DNA of 64,000 nt from Hansfordia pulvinata. Taxonomy: Eukaryota > Ascomycota > Sordariomycetes > Xylariales. The position numbers were made by a program, and so were the translations under genes. Shown here one piece after another: positions 45,301-57,900 of the stretch. The stretch's first letter is position 1; every line of letters begins with the position of its first letter. The stretch covers positions 1,178,001 through 1,242,000 of the forward strand of contig BJKQ01000014.1 in the NCBI GenBank assembly GCA_006538405.1. The letters are read 5' to 3'. The notes beneath the pieces were generated by a model. The model saw only the letters and a list, made by a program, of their open reading frames with translations. It had not been told where the DNA came from and did not search any database.

Positions 45301-48300
45301 AACCGAGCCCAATCCTTGTCTCCTGGGAAGTAGCATGGACCGTCATCAGATGCGGCCCCCCCTCCGCCCCTCCTATTGTTTCTCCTATCTGTGCCCCATA
45401 CAAACCTTAACTTGGCCTTGTGGTGGTATAGCGCCTGCGTCCGCCGCACCAATCTTTGAGCCTAGATGTCAAGGGCCCAATCATAGCGTACGAGAAGGCG
45501 TGTCAATGTGATGCGGCATGGTATCCCGCCCCGGATAAGACCCGCAAGTGCTGCCAGGACCACGGCTCGAGCCGGTGGCCCTTCCATAGGGCCAAATGAG
45601 TTGTCTCAAGCTGAATGCGTGTTGGGGAGTACGAAGAACTCGCGACAGACAGAATGGCTGGCGTCGGGCTGAGTGGTTAGCCACGTAGAGCGATCTTCTA
45701 GGGGCAATTTTCGTACGAGATTCGAGGAAGGGGAAGGGGGAAACCAACCGCTGTTGAAATTGTATGCCATGAATCGCCAATTGGACTACCGGTACCCTTG
45801 AGAGGTTTGTGAGGTCAACCTATGACCTGCCTGGTTGACTGATCGCCGCTGCTGGCATCGGACCCATGGCAGCGTCGCCGGGCCTGGGCACAGTCAATAT
45901 AACACCAATAGACTGCGTGTGTGAGTATCGAAGCCAAGCTGTGTTGGAATCGAATGCCGGTGGCGGGCTGAAGCTCTAGCGCTTTAGCGGATGGGGTTAA
46001 GCTCCTGGATCTGACGTTTGCGTCCAGCTGGGCGCCTCCAGGACGGTCCACCAGCGGCAGCCATGTCGGCGTCAGAATAAAGCAGCGTCGTGGGCCGCTG
46101 GCAGTTGGCCGCCGCCGTTGTTGCCGTTGTCGCAGCGGCTAGCTCAGCGTGCGGTGTGTGCCCAGGGGGGGACCCCTGCCCGGTTGGGCAAGGCCACAGC
46201 CCGTAGCCCGTCAGGCATGGGAGAGTCTGCAGAGATTCCCGAAGGAGGCATGTCGAGCCCAGTCTTCTTCGAGATGGTTCATCTACTCGACATCCCAGCT
46301 TGCAGCAGAGTGCCCCATCACCCAGTTCCCCAATGCGGAGCCTGCAGAAGTCGACAGTCAGTGATGAGTGCAGGGGCCAGGTGGGTTGTCCGACAGGGAT
46401 TGAGGAAAAGCAATCGATGGTTTCTCCGTCACAAGTGATACATCACAAGGCGATCAAAGAGTGGGACGGAAAGCACAGCGCCGCGGGACCAGGCACGCTA
46501 GGGGACAGGGCAGGGAGGTCCAGAGAAGAACGGAAAAGAAAAGAAACGACAAGGTAGGCAAGAGACTCGCGTGCGGTGCGAGATGGAGCCAAGATGGGTC
46601 AGGATTGCGAGATGAGGGCTTGCCGGTCCAGCTCAAACAACGACAGGGAGGGTTGGGGACGACGAATGTCCAACGGTTCCAAGTTGTTTACGAGTACTGC
46701 TGTGGATGAGACGAAGCCAGGTGCCTTAGTCAGTCGCGCTTGGGTGTCCGCTACCTACGAGTACATCAGTACCGCGATGCACGAGGACGGGTGCAGATGG
46801 AAGAATCATCCAAATGGCAGGTGCGACTGCCGAGCTACACCTACTCGTACCTTACGCCAGACAGATCCATCTACCTTGCGCAGTACATGTAGATGCAACC
46901 GCGAATGCGTTTGGGCAGGTGTCTCTCCTCGACCAAGTCTGTGCCCACGCCAGAGAACGGAGTCGTTCTTTCTTCTTGTTCATGTTGCGCTTTGTTCTTA
47001 CCTATTGTCTTGTCCTCTCAACATGCCAGAGGTACTAAGGTTACAGGTACCTGTACCGTACATGGATGTCTCGGAAGTCCATGTGGCCGGCCTCACCCTA
47101 CGAGTCTCTGTTGTAGTGCGCGCCCGCGTAGGCGAATGGGCGACCTGGGCTCGCAGCGCTGTTGCTGGTACATGGGTCGCGATCTACATGTAGTCCAAGC
47201 GTCTCTATTCTCGTCGGATTAGGGCCCGGTCCCAGTCCACGGACGCGCAACACCTGTACTCGTGCACCCATCCATATATCGGGCATGCACCAGCTGTCGA
47301 GTCTCCGCAGGCGTCTCCCTCGCCGCCGCTGATACACACATTATCATCATCACCATCATGTTACTCCTCCTTCTCCGCCTGTCTCTCGCCCGCCGAGACA
47401 GGGTCGTTGACCGGGCTAGCATGCCTCCGCCGGGTACACGTGCCTGGGGCCAGGCCTCCATGGATGTCGCATTGTCTGGCTGTGGGCTATGTTCCCAGCC
47501 TTGATCTGTACGGTACCCGGACAGAACAGGGAGGCAGGCAGGCAGGTAGGCAGGCAATGGAAGTTCGGGGAATCGGGATATGGCTGGCAGTAGCGACGTG
47601 TACTCGTATGTACTCTATCTTGAACACACCGCATCTCAAAAATGTACAAAACACGGCGGAGGGGGGCTCGTCCTCCCCGCCTACCAGCTGGTAATGGATC
47701 GGGGCGAGAGCACAGACTCGGAACAATTAAATAATAATCACGGCCAGCCCCGAGGCGGCTTGGAATAGCTCCCGTGCCTGGCTCAAGCCCTCATACGTGC
47801 ACAGGTTAACCGTCGGAGCAGAGAGCACTGACCGGGCCCGACGACGCACGTTCGCTCTACGAGTACGCGCCCACAATCCGGACAGGCGCCGCCGCCGCCG
47901 CCCGTGCCCTGCGCCTACCTGACGCGACTCGTCCATCACTCGTCCATTCGGGGGTGCAAGCAACCAAGACGCCTGATGGAGCCTCTCCACTGCTAACCCG
48001 TAGCTCTACAAGCAGGCACCGTCAGTACGGAGTAGGTAGGTACATGTAGGTAGGTAGCCGTGCACCCGTGGTAGCCTGAAGGGCCTGCGTCCAATGGCAG
48101 TGCAGGGGATGCAGGCATATCTGGAAGACTCCCAGAGCCCCAAGTGCCCGTCGTCAGACCCATGCCCAGCGCAGGGTGCAAGTAGCGGACCAGTCTCTGT
48201 ACTTTCTCCGGTAGCACGGACGGATCTGGCGCAGGGGTGCTCTGGCCGCGCCTCTCCTCGCGTGCAAGTGCGAGTACTCCGTACGAGTCCTCTCATCATT

Positions 48301-49568
48301 ACCACCACCTAGGTCCCTCCTGACATGGAAGGCATGAGTATAGTATACGAATACCCTTCTAGCCAACCTGAGACAGAACATGGCCGAGTAGACGTCCAGG
48401 ATAAGTACGGAACCTGTAGGCACACGAAAGAGGTGAACTCGCTTCCGGCTAGGGTTAGGTACGTTGAGCTATGAGCCTGGCACGGGCGCTTGCAACGTCG
48501 GGCTGGCACTTTGTCGGGTAGGCGGAGGTACTCGTAGGAAAGCGTGGTAAGGTAGGTAGGTAGTAGGCACTCGGACTTGAATCCAGATCGCCAGTCTGTT
48601 GGGCGTCCCCCCCCTCTCCCCTCTCTCTCTCTCCATCTCTTTCCTTCCCCCCTCTCTCTCTTTTTGGCTGCTGGTGCGATGCAATGCTGGGCCGCTGCAC
48701 AGGACTGCGAACTTCTGGTTCCCAAGCTACAAGCGCTAGATTGCATCCATGGATGATGCAATGGTGGCAGGAGACGCCGGGGATCTATGGGTGCCTGCCC
48801 TCTCGGTCGGGGCTCTTCGGCGTTGGGCGCTGGTAGCCCCCAGGAATGGGCCTGAAAGATGTACTCCGTACATTCGCGTCAGTCTTCCTCAGGCGCGCGG
48901 TAGGTGCGATGGCCCCGTTTTCTCGTAGGCCGTACCTACCTCCCGCTTCATCTTTCAGTTTCCATGAGGTAGGTACACACATCAGCATCGATAAGTACCG
49001 ACTTTCTTGAGCTAGATGGGTAAATACCCGTGTCAGTGAGCCTCAAGCAACACACTCGCTGTGTGTGAGCGTACCTGAGGCGGTACCCAAGGTACATGTA
49101 GATAGAGTTCTGAGAGGTAGGTAGGCACATGCCTTAGACACCCAGTCTTGGCGGCCTTGTACCTGAAATCCACAAGCGCGCACCCACACCCATCCCCGTC
49201 TCCATCGCCATCCACATGCACAAACCCATCCACATCTGCACCCACCACACGGGCACACTTCCATGACCGGGTCACGACCGTCGAGCACGGTACCCGGGCG
49301 CCCGTGCTGCTCGACGACTAAACCGACTGCGAGTACCTGCTCGCCGCGCTCGTCCCAGTGCTTTCTTTCGACAATGGAGCCTGCCCCATCTGGCGACGCG
49401 ACTAGAATCCCCGTGCCCGCCCGCGCCAGCATCCCCACCCTTGATTGATTCCTAGCCCTGGGCTGCCGACCCAAGCAAAGCAAGCACCCAAGCGACACAG
49501 ACAAGCAAGGCCCGTACAACGGCATCCATGCCCATGCCGGACATGGATCCATAGTCTCGTCTCCTCGA

Positions 49569-49605
49569 CGCCATGCCGTCGAGCCAGCCAGCCAGCCAGC
49601 CAGCC
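49569..49605 (+). repeat. CCAG tetranucleotide array
   Basis: CCAGCCAGCCAG units over about 35 bases. Related GGCA units occur at 47532-47557. Confidence 0.85.
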
Positions 49606-49800
49606 AGCAAAGCCGCAACATGCCTGCTAGTCTGAACTTACACCTCGTCCGTCACCTCTTCCCCGTCCCTCGAAATGCCGTCGACCCAGTGTCAAATATC
49701 AACGTGAGCCTCGCCTCGTTTTACTGTCCATCCTACCTCGCCTCGTCCCCCAGACTACTTCAACACCCTTCCTCCCCCCCTTCTTTTAGCCTCCTTGAAC

Positions 49801-49920
49801 ACACGCACACCCATGCACACGCACACACACACACACACACACATACACACACACACACACACGCGCACACACACGCACACACACCACACCACACCACACC
49901 ACACCACACACGCACACACA
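49801..49920 (+). repeat. CA dinucleotide microsatellite
   Basis: About 120 bases of CA/CACC units with scattered G interruptions. The histidine/threonine and valine/cysteine frames over it are artefacts. Confidence 0.95.
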
Positions 49921-50165
49921 CCCTCTCCTCCGTTCATCTGTGCAATAAGCCAACGGCGTCCACGAGTACTCAGCCCCTCCCCCATCCATCTCTTTCATGA
50001 GTCAGTTCCCGGAGATATTGCCATTCTCCCGCCACTAGCACGGTCTCTCGTTCACGTGAGTCGCCCTCGCCACTCTGCCCTGGCGTCAACCCGATCTGAT
50101 CTCCAACCACTGACCCTCCAGCAGTCCGGAGCGCAACACCACCTGCGACTCTTTTCTCGCTCACC

Positions 50166-50327
50166 ATGTGCTCATTCGCCAAGAACTATTACATCTACTC
50201 ATCTTGCATGGACCCAGGCGCACATTTCTTTCGCACCTCGGTCGATGGCTGCCGAAAGAATGCCTGCGCCAAAGGTCCCCATGAGCGCTACATAGTCCAG
50301 CCGGGCCACTGCCCTCTGTGCTCTTGA
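50166..50327 (+). CDS. Small cysteine-containing conserved-type protein, 53 residues
   Basis: An intact single-exon frame that starts MCSFAKNYYIYSSCMDPG, continues HFFRTSVDGCRKNACAKG, and ends PHERYIVQPGHCPLCS before a TGA. Six cysteines in 53 residues and the paired ending CPLC suggest metal binding or disulfides. Composition (Tyr, Phe, His, Cys) is quite unlike the Arg/Pro-rich random frames of this region. From memory, similar short proteins ending in PHERYIV and CPLC occur in other filamentous ascomycetes, but I cannot verify this here. No signal peptide is visible, so it is probably cytosolic or nuclear. A likely 5' UTR intron lies at 50056-50121 (GTGAGT donor, CACTGAC branch, CTCCAG acceptor), which supports a transcribed gene. 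Function unknown. Confidence 0.72.
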   Translation: MCSFAKNYYIYSSCMDPGAHFFRTSVDGCRKNACAKGPHERYIVQPGHCPLCS

Positions 50328-51836
50328 TCTGACCTCCGGGGGCGCAGTCGCCAAGCCCCTTGGGCTTGTCCTGCGCCTTTGCTGGCATCAAATTCAAAAT
50401 CTGGTGGTTTTCAAAGACCTTTGGATAATAAGGGCAACACTCAAGGCCTCAAGTCGCAAGGCCGCAGCAAATTCGCCAACCACGCGCCTCCCGCCCGCAG
50501 CTCCGGCGCTCGGTGCTAATCGCGAACTTCGGACAGGGAATCGCCATCATCCACCACGTGGTATAGGTGCCTCCCGGTGATGTTCTCGCAGAGCAGGAGA
50601 TGCGCGCATCGACCACGCCCATTGCCATTGATGGCAGGCGAGCGACCCCACCGGCGGGGGAGGAGCAACTGGTCGCTCGGGGTTTTTGATGGTCGACAGC
50701 AACGGCGAATTGGGTCATTTCAGGGTCTTAACGGGGAAAGGGGAACGGAAATGACAGGGACTGCCGGCGGCCGTCCGCGTCGCGTGTGGCCTGGAGAGTC
50801 CGCAGTGTGGCGAGCCTCAGGGCCAGCACAAACGACGACAGGAGACTGCACCGAGACCGCTGGCTTCAGCCGTGCTTGGCCCCGGCAGGCAAACGGATGA
50901 GCGCTTCTGGCGGGTGAAGGCCTGGCTGCAAGAAGACACGCTGCCGCCGGCCGATTCACGAAGTCAGCTTTGGAGCACCACGGGTCTCGTCGGTTATTCG
51001 GCCAGATGGAACAGTTGAGCGCGACTACATCTGCTGCGGTAGCTACAGCCATAACGCGACAGACGCAGGATAACTGCTGAAGCCGAATACACACTTTTTG
51101 GAGCCCAACAGCGAATATTGACACCGTCTCGGTCTGATCTGAATGTTAGGCACGGGGAAGGGCCCCTAGGCACGAGCAGGGTCCCAGCTGTTGACTAGGG
51201 CGCCGGACCTTTCCGCGTTGCCGTTACGAGTACACTCGCTGGCTCGGCTCGGCTATCGCGGTCGGTCGCAGCAGCGACGTCCCTGCGGCCCAAGAGGGGG
51301 GAGGGGGGCTAGGATCTGGGAGGATGCTGGGGGCATCATTTGGGGATGTGATCGATGCCTGCAACTCTGCATGATGCAATTGCGGCTCACACTTATTGCA
51401 GGGGCCCTCTTCGAAAGGGCCGCGCGGTGTTAGGGTCGATATCCACTCCATCAGACCTCGATACTCATATTCCGAGGAGCAGGTGAAGGCGGCCCCGGGG
51501 TGCTGAGATGCCAAAGGCCAACCCCTCGGGATTGAAATCATGTTGAGAAAAGGTGCCGCGTCATGAAGGGCTGCATTCGCGGGCGTGACTTTTGGGGGTC
51601 GTGGGGCGGCGGCCGGTGATCCACCAAGACTGCAGGGCCAGCTTCTCCGTCACCTCGCCGACAGCATCATCCAGCGGCCAAGCCGGCCGCTCCAGAGCAA
51701 GCCGCATCCTCGAGGGCAAGGAGACCCTGGACATCGATCGCTGGCCAAGGAGACGAACGGCAAATCTCGGTAATGATGGCGGAAGACGGGGTGTGCTATC
51801 TACCTACAAGTACGGTTGCGAGTGGCTGTGATATGG

Positions 51837-51869
<33 letters not shown>

Positions 51870-51872
51870 GGC
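51837..51872 (+). repeat. ATG trinucleotide array
   Basis: Ten or so tandem GAT/ATG units in non-coding DNA. Confidence 0.9.
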
Positions 51873-52875
51873 GATGATCACTCGAGTGCCCACCAGGTCA
51901 TGCATGAAGACTCAAGCAGACTTCCAGATGGAGATTGCGGCATGGCCCTCGCCCCTCTGGTGGGGTGTTTTGCTGGAGGCCAGAGGCGCCTGTCCCGCTC
52001 GTGCAAGACGCCCATCCCTGCTTCAGGCTCAGCCTTATTAGGGGATGCCTCCACTCGACCCCCATCCAGTGTCTCGGGGTATCCCGGCGCCCAAGGCCAG
52101 CGACGCGGCGGCGGGGAGCTGGTCCAATGTTGAGAGCCCCCAATGCCGAGGCCGAGAGGGAGAGAGAGAGAGAGAACCATGGGCGGGAGCCCGACCTGCT
52201 CTTTTCTTTCGGGCAGGGCGAGGCACGAGGAGTGTTGTGGTTCAGGCATCGAGGGCTCGGAAGATTGGTCCAGAGACGGGATGAATGGCTCGGGGTCGTC
52301 TTGTTGTCGTTGTTGTTCTTCCATCTTCTTCTTTCTCCTTCCTCTTCACCTCGTCCAGGCTCACGAATGCGACACTGTCGTAGAGGAGCCCTGGCCAGAC
52401 AGACCGCCAGGCATCCTGAGCTGCATACTCGTATGGCTTCCTTGCGATGTGCATGTGGGACGCAAGCTGCGGCCGATCCGGCCTGGATGGCCGGCGGAGA
52501 TTCCCAATAAGGGACACAGCCGTTGATGCGCTGCGCCTGGCCAAAGAATTACCTACCTACCTACCTACCTGCCTGCCTATCGTGCCTATCGTACCTAGCA
52601 GGTGTAAGTGAGGTACGGTACACACCGCTCTGTCATATCGGATGGCAGCAGACGCACAGAAACATGGTTCTTTCCTGCCCATCGCGCATTGCCTGCAAGA
52701 ACCAATCTCCAGCCGTTGAGAGATCAAGCCACATGCGAGTGTTTGTGTGTTGTTATGCACCGAATGCTCCTACTGCCAGGGTTCTTTTCTTCTCCGCCCC
52801 CGGCCGGGGCATCTTGCGAGGGTGGAAGAAATGTGACAACAGCGCCCGATCGACGTGATATGTGACTGACTGACT

Positions 52876-52945
52876 CTGGGCTTCTTCTTCTTCTTCTTTT
52901 TCTTCTTTCTTCTTCTTCTTCTTCTTTGTCTTTGTCTTTGTCTGG
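52876..52945 (+). repeat. CTT and TTTGTC microsatellite
   Basis: CTT units run into four TTTGTC hexamers. This is simple-sequence DNA without coding signals. Confidence 0.9.
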
Positions 52946-54988
52946 CAGGGTTCCCCACGTGCGCTGGCAGCGGCGACAAGCTAACACTGAACAGGGAACC
53001 ACTACGTGCTGCGTTGCCGGTTCTCAGGGTTTTGCCGGGGTTGTCAAGAGTCGCCAGTCGGGAAAATCGAAGAACGCCGCCCCCCCTGCAAACTTGGCCC
53101 CAGGACGAGCTCGGACTCGACGGTGGCCCTTTTGCCCCCGTGCCTTGGTCGGTGGCTTCGACGATACTCGTAACCCCAGAGTGCGTGTAGTCACCCGTAA
53201 GCAAGCAGGCTGTGCGCGCTTCCCTGGGAACGCTGTTCCCCCTTTCGTACTCTGCTGCTTTGTGCCCATGACCATGATCCCAGCCAGCCAGCAAGGCCAG
53301 CTCCCAACGGCCCTCGCGCCGCCCCCCCTTCGCCCCTGCTCACCTTCCCCCGATGCCGGCACGCGGCAACGCATTTGACTGGCCCATCTTACGAGGTCGA
53401 TAATCCTGCTGGCCAGCCAGACCCCCCCCCCCCTCTCCTCGTGCTTGGCCAGCCAGCACCCAGGGTAGGTGCCCGTAGTCTGATGGCGGGGTCCGTCTCG
53501 TTCCCCGTTGACTTTGTCGGCGCGTCGTGGTGGATCGTCTGTGGCTGGGTTATTGGAGAAACGGGTCAAAGATGTGATGGGTGTCGTGCGTATGGGGTGA
53601 CTCGAGGACCCGGGAAGTGCAGTGCCTCTCGTCAAGTCGGGCCCGCTTCCTTCCTGGAGTCAGGCCATCAACGGGAGGGCCCCTTTACTCGGACGCTTGT
53701 CTCGCACCGGCACTTCAGCATCTCTCTGTGATATCCTTGGCTGGTTCCAGGCCTACCGCTCGTATCTCCTGCCGGAAGGCCCGGCGGTTCGTAGGCGGGA
53801 AAAGAAAGGAAAGGAAGGAGCAGGGCAGGGCAGGGAAGCAAGAAGCGAAGGGCCCCCGGCCGACCCGGGCGGCGCTTTCGCTCGCTCGCAGCAGGCAAGA
53901 ACCATGTTGAACCCAACCCAAACCCATTCGGAGAGCCCCACATTCCCGACTCTGCATTCGTTTCAATGGGTAGGTACCTCCCGCACTTGCACTTGCAACG
54001 CTGTCGTGCCTGCTTGAGTCGGCCGCCGCCGCCGCCGCGGTGGGCCCCGCGTCTTGATATCCGGCGCGTGAAAAGATGGCCGGGGAGATTCCGCTGCCGT
54101 CGTGCTGCCCGCCGGCGCGCGAGCGGGGACGTCGCCGCCGCGGATCGGCTTCCGCTCCCGGAGCGTGAGACGGGCCCCGTGCCGCACGGCGATCCAGGGG
54201 CTCTGAGGGGGAGGGGGGCTTGCTTCGGGTGCTCGAGCTCGTGCTCGTATACACTGTCTCAAAGAATCAAGCTTTCACCCAGACAAGACGTGACCCGTTG
54301 TTGGCCGGTGGCTTCAGCCATGTCTCAGGTTTCCATGTCGTTCTGCCCACAGCCCCGTCGTATCGCAACAGGTAGGTACCGTATAGGCCCGCCAGCCTCA
54401 CGACTCGCTGAGTGTTGGTCGATGCGGGTTCGTCCTCGGCAGGGAAAGGGGGTCAATGCCGGCCGAGACGCGGCAGCAGGGCCGAAAGACCCCAAGACCT
54501 GCGTATATACATACGCCTGTACACATGTCCTTCCAATTCGGCTGCCACTGGCTTCTGCTGAGTCGACGACACTCTCGCACTTGGTTGAAGGGGCATCTGC
54601 CAACTCGGGAGCCTTCCTCTTTGCACGTTGGGGGATCACACGGCGGCCCCCTTAGCTGCAGACAGACAAGTCCAAGGCTGACAAGCAAAACTTCTAAAAT
54701 TGGTTTTCCCCTATCCCCCACCACCCATTCCCTTTTCTCGAGGAGACTTCGCTGACCCCGAGTCACACAACGGCCTCTCCTTCCTGCTCATCCCGACTCC
54801 CATCGCGGAATGGCGTGGCAAGGCAACTCATTCGTTTGGGTGATAATACACCGCCTTGCCCGCGACCAGCTGCTGCGCCGCATTTTCACTGCTCCTTGGT
54901 TCCCTTCCCCTCCCCCTCCCCCTTCTTGCCCCCCAAAACCGGCGTTCCGAATCACAAGGCCAAGAATGCAACGCTTTCATGCCCAACG

Positions 54989-57900
54989 CTAACCGACGTA
55001 ATCCACGTCCTCTCCCAGATTGTATATGCTCCTCACGATGCCCCAGCACCAGCGACCTGCCGAGTCGATCTCCTTGAGATCCCTTATCCAGTCGATGCAG
55101 AGCTCGACAGTCTGCGCCGCGCTTTCTTCGAATTTGGCGTCCATCATGGTCGTCCGGATATGTGCCAACACCGGTGCCTGCTGCGAAAGGTGCAGGATGA
55201 GCAATATCCCCAGCAGGTTTTGCGACCAGAAGAACAGGCACGGAATCAACCGCTTGTGGCGTGATGTCGGCGACATGGTGATGGGCCACTTGAGAATCGA
55301 CTTGAGACACTCAACCACGCCCTCCGCGTCGTCGCCCGTCAGCCGGTTCGGGTAATGCAGCGCCTTGTAGAGAAAAGGCCGGTGCAGGATGTATCGTGTG
55401 TGGTAGTATCGTGACCGCAAGATCGCCGTCTGCACATCTGCCGCGTACGGATAGTGTACTGGGGCACGTCGAGGTTGGCCGTAAACATGTAGTTGGTATG
55501 CATATCCGCGCCCAGCGGGGAGTACATCGACGGGGACGGGTTGTCAAAGTCGCTCCGGTTCGAAGAGGAAAACCCGCCTGGCTGCTCGTCTTGCCAGCGA
55601 AGGTATACGGGCAGGAGCCCTCTCCACTGGTCGAGCTGCGAAACGAGTTGTGTCATGGCATTTGCTGCGTTTGACGCCGCCGGTGATATCTGCATATTAC
55701 CTAGGGCTTCAAGAGGTCAGACAGTACCAAACAAAAAAAGGACAAAGGTAGGGGGTGAGGGGGAACTTGGAAGACTCTAGCCCTTTCGAGTTTCACCTGC
55801 TCGCAGAAATCTCTCTCGGTTTCTGTCATCACTCACCATTGTTGAGAGTCGTGTTGAACTCCATGGAAAGTCGGCGCAGGACTATCTGCGACGCAAAGTG
55901 CTCTTGGAAATGCGACGCCTGGTTTCCGACATAATCTTCCTCGGAAACTGAACCACTGAAATCAGGAAGCCCCACCATGTCTTCGTATTTGTCAAGACCA
56001 GTCAGTGGCATATTGAGCTCCAGACTCAGACACGTCTCCATTATTGAGCAATGCCAAAATGCTCGGCGTACCAGATCGCCCTGTGGCCCCGCAAGTTCTT
56101 CGGGCTTGCTGCAATGAGTGTCAAAAAAAAAGATACAGCTTCAACCAAGAGGGTAATTATTGGCTTTTACCTGCTCAACAGCGCTTGGCATGCCAAAGAC
56201 GCCGATTGCGACATGCGCCAAAACTCCTGCCAGGATTATGAATGTCAGTCGTCGAGGCAAATAGCCCTTGCCGTGTTCCACACAAATTACAATCGTTGAA
56301 AAGCCGTCTTGTCGCAATATCAGCTCATTGTACATACAATATGATCGCAGTTCGACTCGTGGTAGAGACTAGATAATGGCAAGTTAACGACAGTCACGAA
56401 ATGTCGGGGCACTGGACTCACGCTGCCAGTGCAAAGATTTGGATATTCTCGACGCTGCACTCGGGCAACACAAACCCGACTATAACATGAATTAGCGTGT
56501 TTTCCCGTGATGAATACCAATTTCGTTTCCGGGTTGCTGGAAACGAAGCTACCAAGGCAAAAACTCGAGTAAATTACAGGAAAGAGAAGCACATCAAGTA
56601 AAACCGCCACATACGGAGTAATCCATCGGGGAATTTTGGATGGTAACTCACTTCTTTTCCTGGCCTCGTTGAAGAGGGAGAGTCCAGGAGGCTTCTCGAC
56701 TGACCCGCCTTTGACGCCGCTCGTCCGACCTTCCCAAGAGCTAACAGGGCTGCCCTGGACTGCTGCAAGGGCAACTTCCCCAAGTGCAAATACCAAGCAA
56801 GCCAGTGTTGATGTGCTGCTTTCACTGAAGCCATTGTTCGCAAGCGATGGCAGAGACTCGGAATAGAAGACCTGGCGATCCATGATCGGAGAAAGCAGAT
56901 TGAACGTATCAAAGAATGCCCTGCTCAGACGTTGCATGGTTTCCCAGTCCATGGATAATGGTGATTTGTCTATCTCGTCAATCTGATCCGAGTCCATGGT
57001 GCTGCTCATATTGTCGGTGGATCCATTTTCTGTGCCTGTCAGCCCAATCATGGCCCCAGAACCTTCCTTCTCGAGGGAGGCATAGTTCAGTTCTGGTATC
57101 TCTTGCTGCGAGAAGAACTGTTGCATGAACGGCCAAACGAGCATCTTGTGCGTGGCGGAGACATATCGGTAATATACGTCTATCGACTGAGCGTTATTGA
57201 TTGATTGGCCGGGCAAGTTGACGCTGGGTGCAGTCCAAGAGGTTGATCGAGAAGGCTGCGAGAGAGAGGAAGAACCTTGCTGAATCGACTTGTATATCGA
57301 GGGGAGCAATGTGCCTCTGACACTGAGATTGTTGACTTTCCCATGCAGGTCTTTCAACCCTCCCTCTACTGTAGTTCCGTTCTGTCAGTTATCATTCCTG
57401 ATTTGCTGTTTCAAGTTGCCGAGATGACAGGATGAAAAACAGGCCCAAGTTTATAAAACGCCGGCCGAAATGGCGACAGGCGGCGACGCATTATCTCAGG
57501 GATTCGGGGCCACTGTGCGAGTGTATGTCCGTAGTATTATACTGCTGGGGCGGCTCGAAATGATTTCTGGTGCATAAGCAACTTACTGCTCTCTATTCGA
57601 TCACGGATCTCGACCAGTGTCTTGTCTTTTCTGTAAACTGTCAGCACTACACAATGGAGATCCGGAGTGTCTGAGAGGAATTAAAGATGCAACTGATGCC
57701 AAAATCGCAAGGCATGTCTTCGTTGAAGAGTTCCCACAGTCGTGTCGAAATCAATCTTGTTGGCAGGCAGTTGAAAATCAAGTCGCGAGGAAATTATCAA
57801 GTTTACAGAGGCCGGAACCACCCTTTGCAGCACAAGGACTGCGTAAAGATTTTGAGGGGGGTAGAAAATCGACTCACTTTGTTGGTTGAGGCTGATATCA

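Larger units (their letters stand above)
38088..50165. other. Gene-poor region, 12 kb
   Basis: No supported gene. Long arbitrary frames (up to 328 codons on + at 38242-39228 and 310 codons on - at 39016-39948) overlap each other and have Arg/Pro/Ser-biased composition without recognisable motifs. The region is rich in spacer motifs: palindromes at 40533 and 42336, the decamer at 42023, many TACGAGTA/TACTCGTA and TACC/GGTA copies, a 29-base poly-A run (42217-42245), GA-rich repeats (41484-41518), a CCAG array (49569-49605) and a CA microsatellite (49801-49920). Confidence 0.45.
50328..54988. other. Gene-poor spacer downstream of the small Cys gene
   Basis: No convincing gene. It contains an ATG/GAT trinucleotide array (51837-51872), a CTT-rich and TTTGTC tract (52876-52945), a run of TACC repeats (52551-52590) and many random frames. 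It ends in the 3' side of the transcription-factor gene. Confidence 0.45.

Noticed and set aside
48440..48456. TAGGGTTAGG telomere-like sequence
   Set aside because: Only about one and a half units, inside GGTA-rich spacer; not an interstitial telomere array.
49755..50000. His/Thr and Val/Cys repeat proteins over the CA array
   Set aside because: Direct translation of a CA microsatellite in several frames.
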